Assembly: GCA_947570135.1 (NCBI GenBank)
Contig: CANOTP010000006.1
Span: 39,696 to 103,695, forward strand
Reading direction: 5' to 3'
Length of the DNA stretch: 64,000 nt
DNA from: an uncultured Candidatus Melainabacteria bacterium
GTDB lineage: Bacteria > Cyanobacteriota > Vampirovibrionia > Gastranaerophilales > Gastranaerophilaceae
Part shown: positions 53,051 through 61,009 of the stretch, one piece after another
Numbering within the stretch: the first letter of the stretch is position 1
Layout: each line of letters starts with the position of its first letter
The notes under the pieces: model-generated
Databases searched by the model: none
What the model was told of the DNA's origin: nothing
What the model saw: the letters and a program-made list of their open reading frames with translations, nothing else
Translations under genes and position numbers: made by a program

Positions 53051-55123
53051 CTAAAATAATATTGTTTGCGGATAAATTTCTTCCACATAATTTGCCCAGT
53101 CTTTTACTGGGAAGAATCCGAACGAAATTTTCGCTGAGTTTTCACCTAATTGTTGAAGTGCGGGTGTTTCAATCGGAGGTCCGGCAGGAGTTGTGCGGGC
53201 TGGATTTTTCGGGTTTGAGATTACTCCTGTGCTTCTTAATAGTGTTATATGAAGCGAGTTTTGCTTAACCTCATACTCTGTTAGTCCGCTTGTTATAAAT
53301 CCACATCCTTGAGTCCAGACAAATCGCTGCATCGGAGCTGTATTTGTTTTGACTTCTATTCCTTTTTTTGTCGGTAAATTTTCTCTTATATCGTACCCAG
53401 AATCAAATTTACGCATAATTAAAAGGTTCATGTCTTCTGAATGCACTTCATTTATCGGTTTTGATAAATTGAATTTAACCTGCCATAATTTATTTGTAAG
53501 CAGATTCAGCCATTTAAACTTCATATTTATAAGTTTAGAACGTTTGTTAAGCATAATATCAACGTTAAAAAATGAAGTTTTAACTCTTAATACCATTCTT
53601 AGCGGTCCATCCAGAACAACTTTAGCGGATTTAATTTCGGCTGTTTCATATTTATCACCTTTAACAGGTCCGAAATTGTAGCTGTCGCCTTTGTCATTGC
53701 ATCTTACAAATTCAATAAAGTTTTTGTAGCATTTTGCTTTATCGTAAACGTTCAATTTACCGTCTTCAATTTCAAGTCTTATGTTTGAATTAAATATATT
53801 TGTATCATCTGCGTGTAAATCAGATTCCGAATTATCTTTATTAAACTCTTTAATAACAGTGTAAATAGTTGTATAATCTTCTGTTACAGGAATTTTGTTT
53901 GTATCGTAAAGCAAACTTTTCGGAAAACCTTTGCGTTTTGATATTATCTGTTCTGTTTCAGGATCAACAACGGTTCTTTCTGCCTCAAGAATCTTATATT
54001 TATCGGCGTATTTAAAGCTGATTGAAAGATCTTCTGGCTGATTAAAGGTTAGCTCATTAAAAATCGTATCGGCAATTTGAAGAATTTTTTTATAACGAAT
54101 CTTGTTTTCTTCATGCACAGCATCTGTTGAACATCCGCAGATACTGTCGTGCGCCTGGTTTTGCAGCAACAGCTTATATGCGTACTCAATTACGTTACTG
54201 TAATTATCACCGAAATTATATTGTAACTTATCCGCTAAATCCAGTTCATAAGAACATTTTGCGTTAAGTTGTTTTAAATCCATTCGAGATGAATATGAAC
54301 CTTGCAGGATAAAGGTTTTAGAATTATCTCTGAGTTCATTGTTATGCTTATGCTTGAATTTTACCTTATCAAAATAATCAAACGGTGAGCCGAGTTTTAT
54401 CTCATAATCTTCTAATAGCAAGTTAACCGCAGCAATTTGCGCTGCAATATCTTCAGGTACGCCCAAGTGATCAGCACCAATCGGTAAAAGAAGAGTATCA
54501 CCAGATTTTTCGGCAATTTTATCAAGATTTGATTTCAGAAAATCAGCTTTACCTTGAATATCTTTATCAGATGAAAAAATGTCCATAAAGTACCCGCGAA
54601 CAAGATTAACCGTATTTACTCCGTTAAAAATAAACTCTGACGGTAAATCTCCGCATCCGCGCCATACGATTGCTTTATCAATACCGTATTCTTTTAATAT
54701 TTCAGGTACATTTTGGCTGTGTCCGAAGGTGTCTGCAAGATATGCGATATAATTTTTACATCCAAAATCTCTTGCAACTTTTAAACCTATTTCTAGATTT
54801 TTCCTGAAACAGATTCCGTCTGTTAAAAATTCATCCACAAGGCAATAAAACGGTCCTATAAAGAGTTTTTTCTGCCCGACAAGCATTCTTATCAAGTCCT
54901 CTTTTTCAGGTCTTAATTCCAAATAATCAAGGAGAGCGGCAACCTGTCCGTCAAAATAAAATGACGGGATTTTATCATTTAACAGCATTTCTAGAACGTT
55001 ATCAATGACTCTTACAAGTCTTAATCTGAATACTTCGTACTCTCTGTACCACTCCCTGTCCCAGTGAGTGTGAATATATGCTATAACTTCTTTTTTCTTC
55101 TTATTATTTTTTTGATTAAACAT
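53051..55123 (-). CDS. Glycoside hydrolase family 38 alpha-mannosidase
   Basis: This 690-residue enzyme has the zinc-binding HTHWDREWY (His18, Asp22), the nucleophile Asp130 in YLADTFGHSQNVPE, and QAHDSICGCSTDAVHEEN with a further zinc-ligand His. C-terminal beta domains follow. There is no signal peptide, so it acts in the cytoplasm, probably on imported mannosides. A TATTAT -10 box lies six bases before ATG and there is no ribosome-binding site: likely leaderless. Confidence 0.93.
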   Translation of the reverse strand: MFNQKNNKKKKEVIAYIHTHWDREWYREYEVFRLRLVRVIDNVLEMLLNDKIPSFYFDGQVAALLDYLELRPEKEDLIRMLVGQKKLFIGPFYCLVDEFLTDGICFRKNLEIGLKVARDFGCKNYIAYLADTFGHSQNVPEILKEYGIDKAIVWRGCGDLPSEFIFNGVNTVNLVRGYFMDIFSSDKDIQGKADFLKSNLDKIAEKSGDTLLLPIGADHLGVPEDIAAQIAAVNLLLEDYEIKLGSPFDYFDKVKFKHKHNNELRDNSKTFILQGSYSSRMDLKQLNAKCSYELDLADKLQYNFGDNYSNVIEYAYKLLLQNQAHDSICGCSTDAVHEENKIRYKKILQIADTIFNELTFNQPEDLSISFKYADKYKILEAERTVVDPETEQIISKRKGFPKSLLYDTNKIPVTEDYTTIYTVIKEFNKDNSESDLHADDTNIFNSNIRLEIEDGKLNVYDKAKCYKNFIEFVRCNDKGDSYNFGPVKGDKYETAEIKSAKVVLDGPLRMVLRVKTSFFNVDIMLNKRSKLINMKFKWLNLLTNKLWQVKFNLSKPINEVHSEDMNLLIMRKFDSGYDIRENLPTKKGIEVKTNTAPMQRFVWTQGCGFITSGLTEYEVKQNSLHITLLRSTGVISNPKNPARTTPAGPPIETPALQQLGENSAKISFGFFPVKDWANYVEEIYPQTILF

Positions 55124-55158
55124 AATAAAATAATAGCATTTTTGTATAAAATTGGCTA
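55121..55158 (-). promoter_or_regulatory. Leaderless promoter of the alpha-mannosidase gene
   Basis: On the minus strand a TAGCCA-like -35, 17 bases, TATTAT (55135-55130), six bases, then ATG (55123-55121). Confidence 0.45.
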
Positions 55159-55236
55159 ATTGTTAAGATTACCCGAAAGCGGAATGAAATAAATATTACT
55201 AAAACCTAGTATAACTTTAACAAGGTGAGGTAAATT

Positions 55237-55764
55237 ATGAAAAAATTTTTAGCAATCAGTTTTATTTTAGCTGTCACGGGATTATTTTTACAGGCAAACG
55301 CCGCAACAAGAACAATAAGACAAGTTTATAATGTTCCTAATCAAAACTATAATTACAGTAATATTAATCCTTACACAAACGATTTATCAAAGATTGAGGA
55401 TTATCTTTTTGGCAGAACTTATAGAGGAGAAACTTCCGAAGCTCGCTTAAACAGAATCGAAAAGAACTTGTTTAACAGAACCTATCCGTCACTGAATCTT
55501 GCTCAACGCATGAATAACGCTTTAGAAAACTATAGAGATGATTACTATAACAGAAACTACTTAACCCAATACGCAAATACCCCGACATCGCGCATAAGAA
55601 ATCGTTTTGTTGGTCAGCCAACAGGCTTTACTCCGCCAATTATGAATTTACCCTTCGGACCATCTTTTTCAGGTATAAACCAATCATTTTCATCTAACAG
55701 AGGTTACGGTTATAACAACTATATCCCTGCAAATACGGGAATGGGAGTTCATATATTAAATTAA
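55237..55764 (+). CDS. Secreted protein with IE-x-x-LF-x-RTY repeats
   Basis: This 175-residue protein has a signal peptide (1-22, ending QANAA). Two adjoining units follow: LSKIEDYLFGRTYRGETSEARLNRIEKNLFNRTYPSLNLAQRM, that is IE-x2-LF-x-RTY repeated. The remainder is Asn/Tyr/Pro-rich. Such repeats occur, from memory, in secreted cyanobacterial/melainabacterial proteins of unknown function. It has a GGTGAGG ribosome-binding site. No other domain is seen. Confidence 0.8.
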   Translation: MKKFLAISFILAVTGLFLQANAATRTIRQVYNVPNQNYNYSNINPYTNDLSKIEDYLFGRTYRGETSEARLNRIEKNLFNRTYPSLNLAQRMNNALENYRDDYYNRNYLTQYANTPTSRIRNRFVGQPTGFTPPIMNLPFGPSFSGINQSFSSNRGYGYNNYIPANTGMGVHILN

Positions 55765-55836
55765 TATTAAGTTCTTAAAAACCTGCTATTTTGATGATAT
55801 TATATATATTGTAGTTACAGATGGGAGAAGTACAAT

Positions 55837-57681
55837 ATGTGCGGTATCGTTGGATATGTAGGGAATAAACCCGCAATTGATATATTATTAGACGGATTAG
55901 AGCAGCTTGAATACAGAGGATATGATTCATCAGGTGTTGCGCTTAAATGTTCTGATTCAATAAAACTTTATAAAGCAGAAGGTAAATTAAAAAACTTAAG
56001 AGAAGAGCTTGCCCCGCATGCTTATGAACTTACAAAATCAACAACAGGAATAGGTCATATTCGCTGGGCAACACATGGCGCGCCGACTGTTGTAAATGCT
56101 CATCCGCACACTTGTAACTGCGGAAACCTTGTAGTTGTTCATAACGGGATTATTGAAAATTATAAAGAATTAAGAGCAGAACTAGAAGCAAAAGGCTGCA
56201 AATTCAAATCGCAAACCGATACCGAAACTGTAGCACACCTTGTTGCATCGGTTTTTGCTGAAGTTAAAGACCTTAAAAAAGCTGTTCAAATTGCTACTAA
56301 AAAACTTCAAGGAGCTTACGCGCTTTGTATTATGCACAACAGCGAGCCAAACAAAATTGTTGCTACAAAACGTAATGCACCACTTATTGTCGGAGTTGGC
56401 GAAAACGAGTTTTACGTAGCATCTGATGTTCCTGCATTTATTAAGCATACAAAACGTGCAATATATCTAAATGACAATCAGATTGTAACGCTTACATCTT
56501 CATCAATCGAGCTTGAAGATGAATCAGGTAACGTTCTAACCCCGAAAGTTGAACTTTTACCTTGGGAGCCTGTTGCGCTAAGCAAAATGGGCTACAAACA
56601 CTTTATGCTTAAAGAAATTCACGAACAGCCCGATGTAATAAGGAATATTTTAGTCGGAAAACTCCATACGTCTGATTCAAATATTGTCTTAGATGAAGTT
56701 AAATTAACAAAAGAAACTCTGAAAAACCTTAACCGAATCCAAGTAATTGCTTGCGGTACTTCATTACATGCCGCAATGATAGGTAAATATATTATTGAAA
56801 ATTTCTGTGAAATTCCTGTTGATGTCGAAGCCTCAAGCGAATATATATACCGAAAAACAGTAACAGATGAACATACTCTTGTTATCGGGGTTTCTCAATC
56901 GGGAGAAACCGCAGATACATTAACTGCTATCAAACAATCCAAAGCAAGAGGTTCACATATTCTGATAATCACAAACCGTCCCGACAGTGCTATGGCACGT
57001 GAAGCTGACAGTTTGGTTCCTGTAAATGCGGGTATTGAAGTATCTGTTGCCGCTACAAAATCATATATCGCGCAGTTAACATCATTCTACCTTCTGGCTT
57101 TGTATATGGCCGAAGTTAAAGGTACAATGGCAAAATCTGATTTAACTAATCTAAAATCAGAAATTTTGCAATTACCGCAAAAAATAGAACAAATTCTTGC
57201 TCATAAAGAAAATATTCAAACCTGTGCAAGAAAATACGCTAATACAAGAGATTTTATCTATATTGCAAGAGGTATAAACTATCCGACAGCCTTGGAAGGT
57301 GCGCTAAAGCTTAAAGAAATAAGCTACATTAACGCGACAGGATATCCTGCAGGAGAATTAAAACACGGTCCTATTGCCATGCTTGATGAAACAATGCCTG
57401 TTTTATCAATACTTATGAACGGCAGTGTATACGAAAAACTTTTATCTAACAGCGAAGAAGCTAAAGCAAGAAACGCAAGAATGATTGCCCTGACAAATTC
57501 AAATGATTCAAAATTAGATGATTTGTTTGACTACATTATAAAAGTTCCTGAAGTTACAGAACTTTTATCGCCGATTATAGCGATGATTCCGCTGCAATTG
57601 ATTGCATATTATATCGCAGAGTTCTTGGGTAAAGACGTTGACCAACCGCGTAACCTTGCTAAATCTGTGACGGTAGAATAA
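55837..57681 (+). CDS. glmS: Glutamine-fructose-6-phosphate aminotransferase (isomerising)
   Basis: This 614-residue enzyme makes glucosamine 6-phosphate from fructose 6-phosphate and glutamine, the first step to UDP-GlcNAc. The N-terminal amidohydrolase has Cys2 (MCGIVGYVG), then EYRGYDSSGVAL. Two SIS domains follow (ACGTSLHAAMIGKYIIE; YIARGINYPTALEGALKLKEISYINATGYPAGELKHGP), with the C-terminal DQPRNLAKSVTVE. No glmS ribozyme-like leader can be fitted in the ~70-base upstream gap. The stop overlaps a small gene (57681). Confidence 0.97.
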   Translation: MCGIVGYVGNKPAIDILLDGLEQLEYRGYDSSGVALKCSDSIKLYKAEGKLKNLREELAPHAYELTKSTTGIGHIRWATHGAPTVVNAHPHTCNCGNLVVVHNGIIENYKELRAELEAKGCKFKSQTDTETVAHLVASVFAEVKDLKKAVQIATKKLQGAYALCIMHNSEPNKIVATKRNAPLIVGVGENEFYVASDVPAFIKHTKRAIYLNDNQIVTLTSSSIELEDESGNVLTPKVELLPWEPVALSKMGYKHFMLKEIHEQPDVIRNILVGKLHTSDSNIVLDEVKLTKETLKNLNRIQVIACGTSLHAAMIGKYIIENFCEIPVDVEASSEYIYRKTVTDEHTLVIGVSQSGETADTLTAIKQSKARGSHILIITNRPDSAMAREADSLVPVNAGIEVSVAATKSYIAQLTSFYLLALYMAEVKGTMAKSDLTNLKSEILQLPQKIEQILAHKENIQTCARKYANTRDFIYIARGINYPTALEGALKLKEISYINATGYPAGELKHGPIAMLDETMPVLSILMNGSVYEKLLSNSEEAKARNARMIALTNSNDSKLDDLFDYIIKVPEVTELLSPIIAMIPLQLIAYYIAEFLGKDVDQPRNLAKSVTVE

Positions 57682-57833
57682 TGATTAAATCAACTGTCGT
57701 ATTTTTTGATTCAAAACTTAGCAGAGAAGAAATTGAAAAACAGTTAGCCGATAAGTGCGGCGAAGTCATTCGCTGGGCAATTATCGGCGTAACTGATAAT
57801 AAGTTAAAAATTTGTGTTTCTACACTACAATAA
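57681..57833 (+). CDS. Small hypothetical protein (50 residues) coupled to glmS
   Basis: The ATG at 57681 shares its A with the glmS stop (TAATG). The product begins MIKSTVVFFDSKLSREEIEK, continues QLADKCGEVIRWAIIGVTDN and ends KLKICVSTLQ. The strand-helix-strand pattern looks like a genuine compact alpha/beta fold, and the coupling supports translation. Its last 14 bases overlap the 3' end of the convergent gene 57820-58098. Not recognised. Confidence 0.65.
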   Translation: MIKSTVVFFDSKLSREEIEKQLADKCGEVIRWAIIGVTDNKLKICVSTLQ

Positions 57834-58098
57834 ATTTTTGATCTTGCTCACGTTCTGCTATTTGCTCATATTTTTTGTCTATTTGACCTGCATTATATGC
57901 ATGTTTTGAAAATTGCTTAATTAACCACAAAGCACCTCCGCCTATTAAACCTGTAGCACCGAATTTAGCAGGATTATTCAAAACTTTTGATAACAAACCT
58001 GTGCCAAATCCTTTTTTAAAGACTTTTTCCGCTAAAAACTTACCTGCCTGTCCGATACTTTTACCTACAGCTTTTGCTGTATTAATAGCTCCTACCAT
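57820..58098 (-). CDS. Small basic membrane-active-like protein
   Basis: Not recognised (92 residues). It has a Lys/Gly/Ala-rich amphipathic N-terminus (MVGAINTAKAVGKSIGQAGKFLAEKVFKKG), a Gly-rich hydrophobic helix at about 50-63 (ATGLIGGGALWLI) and a charged C-terminus. It is similar in style to the product of 5380-5712 and carries the same promoter element. It has an AAGGAAGG ribosome-binding site. Confidence 0.7.
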   Translation of the reverse strand: MVGAINTAKAVGKSIGQAGKFLAEKVFKKGFGTGLLSKVLNNPAKFGATGLIGGGALWLIKQFSKHAYNAGQIDKKYEQIAEREQDQKFIVV

Positions 58099-58131
58099 AT
58101 AATTACCTTCCTTTTTTAAATAAAAAAATAA

Positions 58132-58151
58132 CCTACTTTTATATAAAGTGA
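58132..58151 (-). promoter_or_regulatory. Recurrent promoter element (copy f)
   Basis: TCACTTTATATAAAAGTAGG on the minus strand, 33 bases upstream of the ATG at 58098. It shares ACTTTATATA-x-A-x-GTAGG with copy a. Confidence 0.55.
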
Positions 58152-58196
58152 AGGTAATATAAATTGATTTTTTACGAACTTATTGCTTAATATTTC

Positions 58197-58382
58197 TTAA
58201 TAATCGTTCAATTCAATAGCATTTACAGGGCAGTTTATCGCAGCGTCTATACATAAATCTTCGGTATCATCTATCTTATTAGAATTAATTATGGCTTTCG
58301 AGCCTTGAATATCAAAAACCTCAGGATTAATAACCGCACAAGCACCGCATCCTACACAGGTATTTAAAATACTTATATACAT
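58197..58382 (-). CDS. Single [4Fe-4S] ferredoxin
   Basis: The protein is 61 residues from ATG 58382, which has GGAGG eight bases upstream; a longer frame from 58403 lacks support. CVGCGAC plus the distal CPVNAI cysteine bind one [4Fe-4S] cluster; an additional Cys occurs in DLCIDAA. Acidic. It is a plausible electron acceptor of the PFOR in this window. Its ribosome-binding site lies in the 3' arm of a hairpin (58383-58422). Confidence 0.9.
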   Translation of the reverse strand: MYISILNTCVGCGACAVINPEVFDIQGSKAIINSNKIDDTEDLCIDAAINCPVNAIELNDY

Positions 58383-58422
58383 AAAAAAGTCCTCCGTAAA
58401 CATTATTATGGAAGACCTTTTT
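58383..58422 (-). terminator. Hairpin between thrB and the ferredoxin gene, sequestering the ferredoxin SD
   Basis: On the minus strand AAAAAGGTCTTCC (58422-58410) pairs with GGAGGACTTTTTT (58395-58383) over 13 bases (two G-T pairs). The 3' arm contains the GGAGG ribosome-binding site of the ferredoxin gene and ends in T6 next to its ATG. It resembles a terminator for thrB, or a translation-controlling hairpin. Confidence 0.6.
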
Positions 58423-58453
58423 ATAAATTTAAACAGTAATTCGGATAATTTTA

Positions 58454-59401
58454 TTATTCGTCATTTGATATAATTTGAGCACCGTTATTTTCAACAGAGA
58501 GCGTCTTTAAGGTACATTTAATGTTTAAATCAGCCCATGTTTCACGCACGACTTCTTTAATCTTATCAACATTGTTTTTCTCTGAAATTATAAGAATAGA
58601 TGAGCCCGCACCGCTTAATACACAACCTAAAACATTATCAAAATGTTTTAATTTATCGGTAATTTTATCTAAGCCGGGTACAAGTTTCATTCTGTATGGC
58701 TGGTGCAGTCTGTCTTGAAGCGCGAGTTTCATTAACTCAGAATCTTTTGTATGTATTGCTTCAACAAACATCGCAAGTCTTTTTGCGTTAAATATAGCAT
58801 CTTTCATCGGGACTTCAGATGGTAATACTGAACGTGCAATATCGGTTGATAATTCAAAATCAGGTACACAAACCGTCACTGCCCATTCTTGCGGCCAATC
58901 AAGTTTTCTGTATACGACGCTTCCATCATCTTCTTGAGACGATATTACAAGCCCACCAACGATTGCAGGTGTAATATTATCAGGATGACCTTCGATTTCA
59001 CATGCGATTGATAATAACGCAACTTCATCAGCAGGACGGCCCAAAAGCTCGTTTGCCGCAATTAATGCCCCGACTATTACTGATGAGCTGCTGCCTAAAC
59101 CTCTTGCAACAGGAATATTTGAGTGAATATTTATTTTTAGCTCGCTCGGAGTCTGCCCGATTGAGTTGTACAAAAGCTCTACAGCCTTGTAAACAATACT
59201 GTTTTCATCTGACGGAATATGGTCTAATGATAATTGATCAATAGAATCAGTATCTGCCATAACGTTTATTTCTATACCTGTTCCCGGGAGAACGGTTTCT
59301 TCTATCGTAATAGTATTATATATCGGCAAAGCCATACCCAGACAGTCAAACCCCGGTCCCATATTGGCAGTTGTTGCCGGTACTTTTACACTAACTTTCA
59401 T
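58454..59401 (-). CDS. thrB: Homoserine kinase
   Basis: This 315-residue GHMP kinase phosphorylates homoserine for threonine synthesis. It has VKVPATTANMGPGFDCLGMAL at the start, PVARGLGSSSSVIVGALIAAN (ATP-binding motif 2) and VLGCVLSGAGSSILII (motif 3). It has an AAAGG ribosome-binding site after a TATAAT. It is monocistronic apart from the possible readthrough into ferredoxin. Confidence 0.95.
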   Translation of the reverse strand: MKVSVKVPATTANMGPGFDCLGMALPIYNTITIEETVLPGTGIEINVMADTDSIDQLSLDHIPSDENSIVYKAVELLYNSIGQTPSELKINIHSNIPVARGLGSSSSVIVGALIAANELLGRPADEVALLSIACEIEGHPDNITPAIVGGLVISSQEDDGSVVYRKLDWPQEWAVTVCVPDFELSTDIARSVLPSEVPMKDAIFNAKRLAMFVEAIHTKDSELMKLALQDRLHQPYRMKLVPGLDKITDKLKHFDNVLGCVLSGAGSSILIISEKNNVDKIKEVVRETWADLNIKCTLKTLSVENNGAQIISNDE

Positions 59402-59475
59402 ATTTTTATTTACCTTTCTGCTATATTATACCAAAAACAGGTGTAAATATGACAAATAATACTAATGTTAAGAGT

Positions 59476-59513
59476 TTGCCACATCGGTAAAACGGGTGTA
59501 AAATAAGACTATG
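59476..59513 (+). promoter_or_regulatory. Leaderless promoter of the MnmC-like gene
   Basis: TTGCCA (59476-59481), 17 bases, TAAAAT (59499-59504), six bases, then ATG 59511. No ribosome-binding site is present. Confidence 0.6.
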
Positions 59514-60737
59514 TACGACTTTCACCCATATTTTACATCTGACGGCTCTGTAGGGCTGTATAGCCCTATATATAACGATATATACCATAGTGCAACAGGA
59601 GCATTAACAGAGGCAAACGAAAAATTTATTGACCCGATTCAATGTAGAAAATATCTTAACAAATATCAAGTAAAAGTTCTGGATATTTGTTATGGAATCG
59701 GATACAATTCAAAAAGTTTTTTACAAAAAATGTATCTTCTTACAAGACCGTATACCGCTTCGTTATATACAAATAATATTAAAGATAAATTATCAGTATA
59801 TACCAATGAGATACATGCTGATAATATTTTAAGCAGGATTTCTGTAACCGCTATAGATAATGATAAAAATTTAGCTTTTTTATCTCCGTTTATAAAAACA
59901 GGAGAACAAAATATTAAAAATGAAAAATTTGATTTTGAATATAAAATTTTAGAAAAATATTTGAAAAATGATAAAAATATTCCAAAACCGAAAATCGAAA
60001 AAATAATTAATTTTTTACTTTTTGAAAAAATAGCCTTAAATTACCCCGAAATCTTTGAGAATAAGGATATTGAGACGATTTTAGGTAATAAAGAATATAG
60101 CCGCTATTTTGACGATGAAATAAAGGCCGTTTTTTGGCATTATAAATATACGACAGGTAACTTTAACCCTTTTGAGTATAATCAATCCTTTCTACATAAT
60201 ATATATTATAACCATGTATCAAAATGTTATAAAAAGAGGTTAAAAAGGTATAAATTACAGGATATTGATTTTAACTTTAAAACAGGTGATGCGCGTGAAA
60301 TTATAAAAAATGATCGTAACACGTATGATTTGATATTTTTAGACGCGTTTACTCCGTCAAAATGTCCGATTTTGTGGTCCTATGAATTTTTTAAGCTACT
60401 TTATGAACATTTAGAATATGACGGATTACTTTTAACTTATTCAATTTCGGCATCTGTAAGAAATGCCATGGCGGCCGCAGGATTCTTTGTAGGCAATAAT
60501 TTTAATCCCGCTAAAAATAAAGTAATCGGGACAATTGCTACAAAAAATAAATATCTAATAAAATATCCGCTTTCTAAATTTGATTTAGGGCTTTTAAAAA
60601 CAACGGCAGGTATATTTTATCACGACGAAAATTTAAACGGGCAAAATGAGGCAATTATCGAGCGCAGAAATTTGGAAGTTCAAAATTCGAACCTTATGAC
60701 AAGTTCTCAATACAATAAAAAATACAAAACATTATAA
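59511..60737 (+). CDS. MnmC-like (MnmD/DUF752) SAM-dependent methyltransferase with large insertion
   Basis: In this 408-residue protein, FTSDGSVGLYSPIYNDIYHSATGALTEA and LDICYGIGYNSKSF, then YDLIFLDAFTPSKCPILWSYEFF, LLLTYSISASVRNAMAAAGFFVG, match the MnmC methyltransferase domain that finishes 5-methylaminomethyl-2-thiouridine at the tRNA wobble position. Between the SAM-binding half and the DAFTP half lies an extra ~150-residue Lys/Asn-rich segment. The MnmC FAD domain is absent. The tRNA substrate is inferred from the family. Confidence 0.82.
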   Translation: MYDFHPYFTSDGSVGLYSPIYNDIYHSATGALTEANEKFIDPIQCRKYLNKYQVKVLDICYGIGYNSKSFLQKMYLLTRPYTASLYTNNIKDKLSVYTNEIHADNILSRISVTAIDNDKNLAFLSPFIKTGEQNIKNEKFDFEYKILEKYLKNDKNIPKPKIEKIINFLLFEKIALNYPEIFENKDIETILGNKEYSRYFDDEIKAVFWHYKYTTGNFNPFEYNQSFLHNIYYNHVSKCYKKRLKRYKLQDIDFNFKTGDAREIIKNDRNTYDLIFLDAFTPSKCPILWSYEFFKLLYEHLEYDGLLLTYSISASVRNAMAAAGFFVGNNFNPAKNKVIGTIATKNKYLIKYPLSKFDLGLLKTTAGIFYHDENLNGQNEAIIERRNLEVQNSNLMTSSQYNKKYKTL

Positions 60738-60755
60738 GCATATATCTGAACGATA

Positions 60756-60944
60756 CTAATGTTGGTTATCATATTTTCTTAATACAATTTCATATCCTAA
60801 AAGTTTTGCAAAAAATTCTACATCGTTAAAATCTAAAGAACCCTTTCTTATTTTATGCGGCAAACCGTCCATTGTATATTTTTTATCGCTGTTTTCAGAG
60901 ATTGTCTTGCTGAAAACTCTACAGGTTGGGGGTATGCTTACCAT
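60756..60944 (-). CDS. Small hypothetical protein
   Basis: The protein is 62 residues. The last ~40 (LPHKIRKGSLDFNDVEFFAKLLGYEIVLRK) follow a pattern seen at the end of small helix-turn-helix proteins, but the first half is too short for a full domain. No ribosome-binding site is seen. It may be real or a truncated gene. Confidence 0.35.
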   Translation of the reverse strand: MVSIPPTCRVFSKTISENSDKKYTMDGLPHKIRKGSLDFNDVEFFAKLLGYEIVLRKYDNQH

Positions 60945-60971
60945 TTTCTAAATTTTCAGAATATGAACTAT

Positions 60972-61009
60972 TTGCACAAGAAAAAATAAAATACTATAAT
61001 TAATTTATG
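60972..61009 (+). promoter_or_regulatory. Leaderless promoter of the FAD oxidoreductase gene
   Basis: TTGCAC (60972-60977), 17 bases, TATAAT (60995-61000), six bases, then ATG 61007; no ribosome-binding site. Confidence 0.65.

Noticed and set aside
55764..55836. Possible glmS ribozyme/riboswitch
   Set aside because: Only about 70 bases separate the genes, and no long conserved pairing is visible; a glmS ribozyme needs more space.
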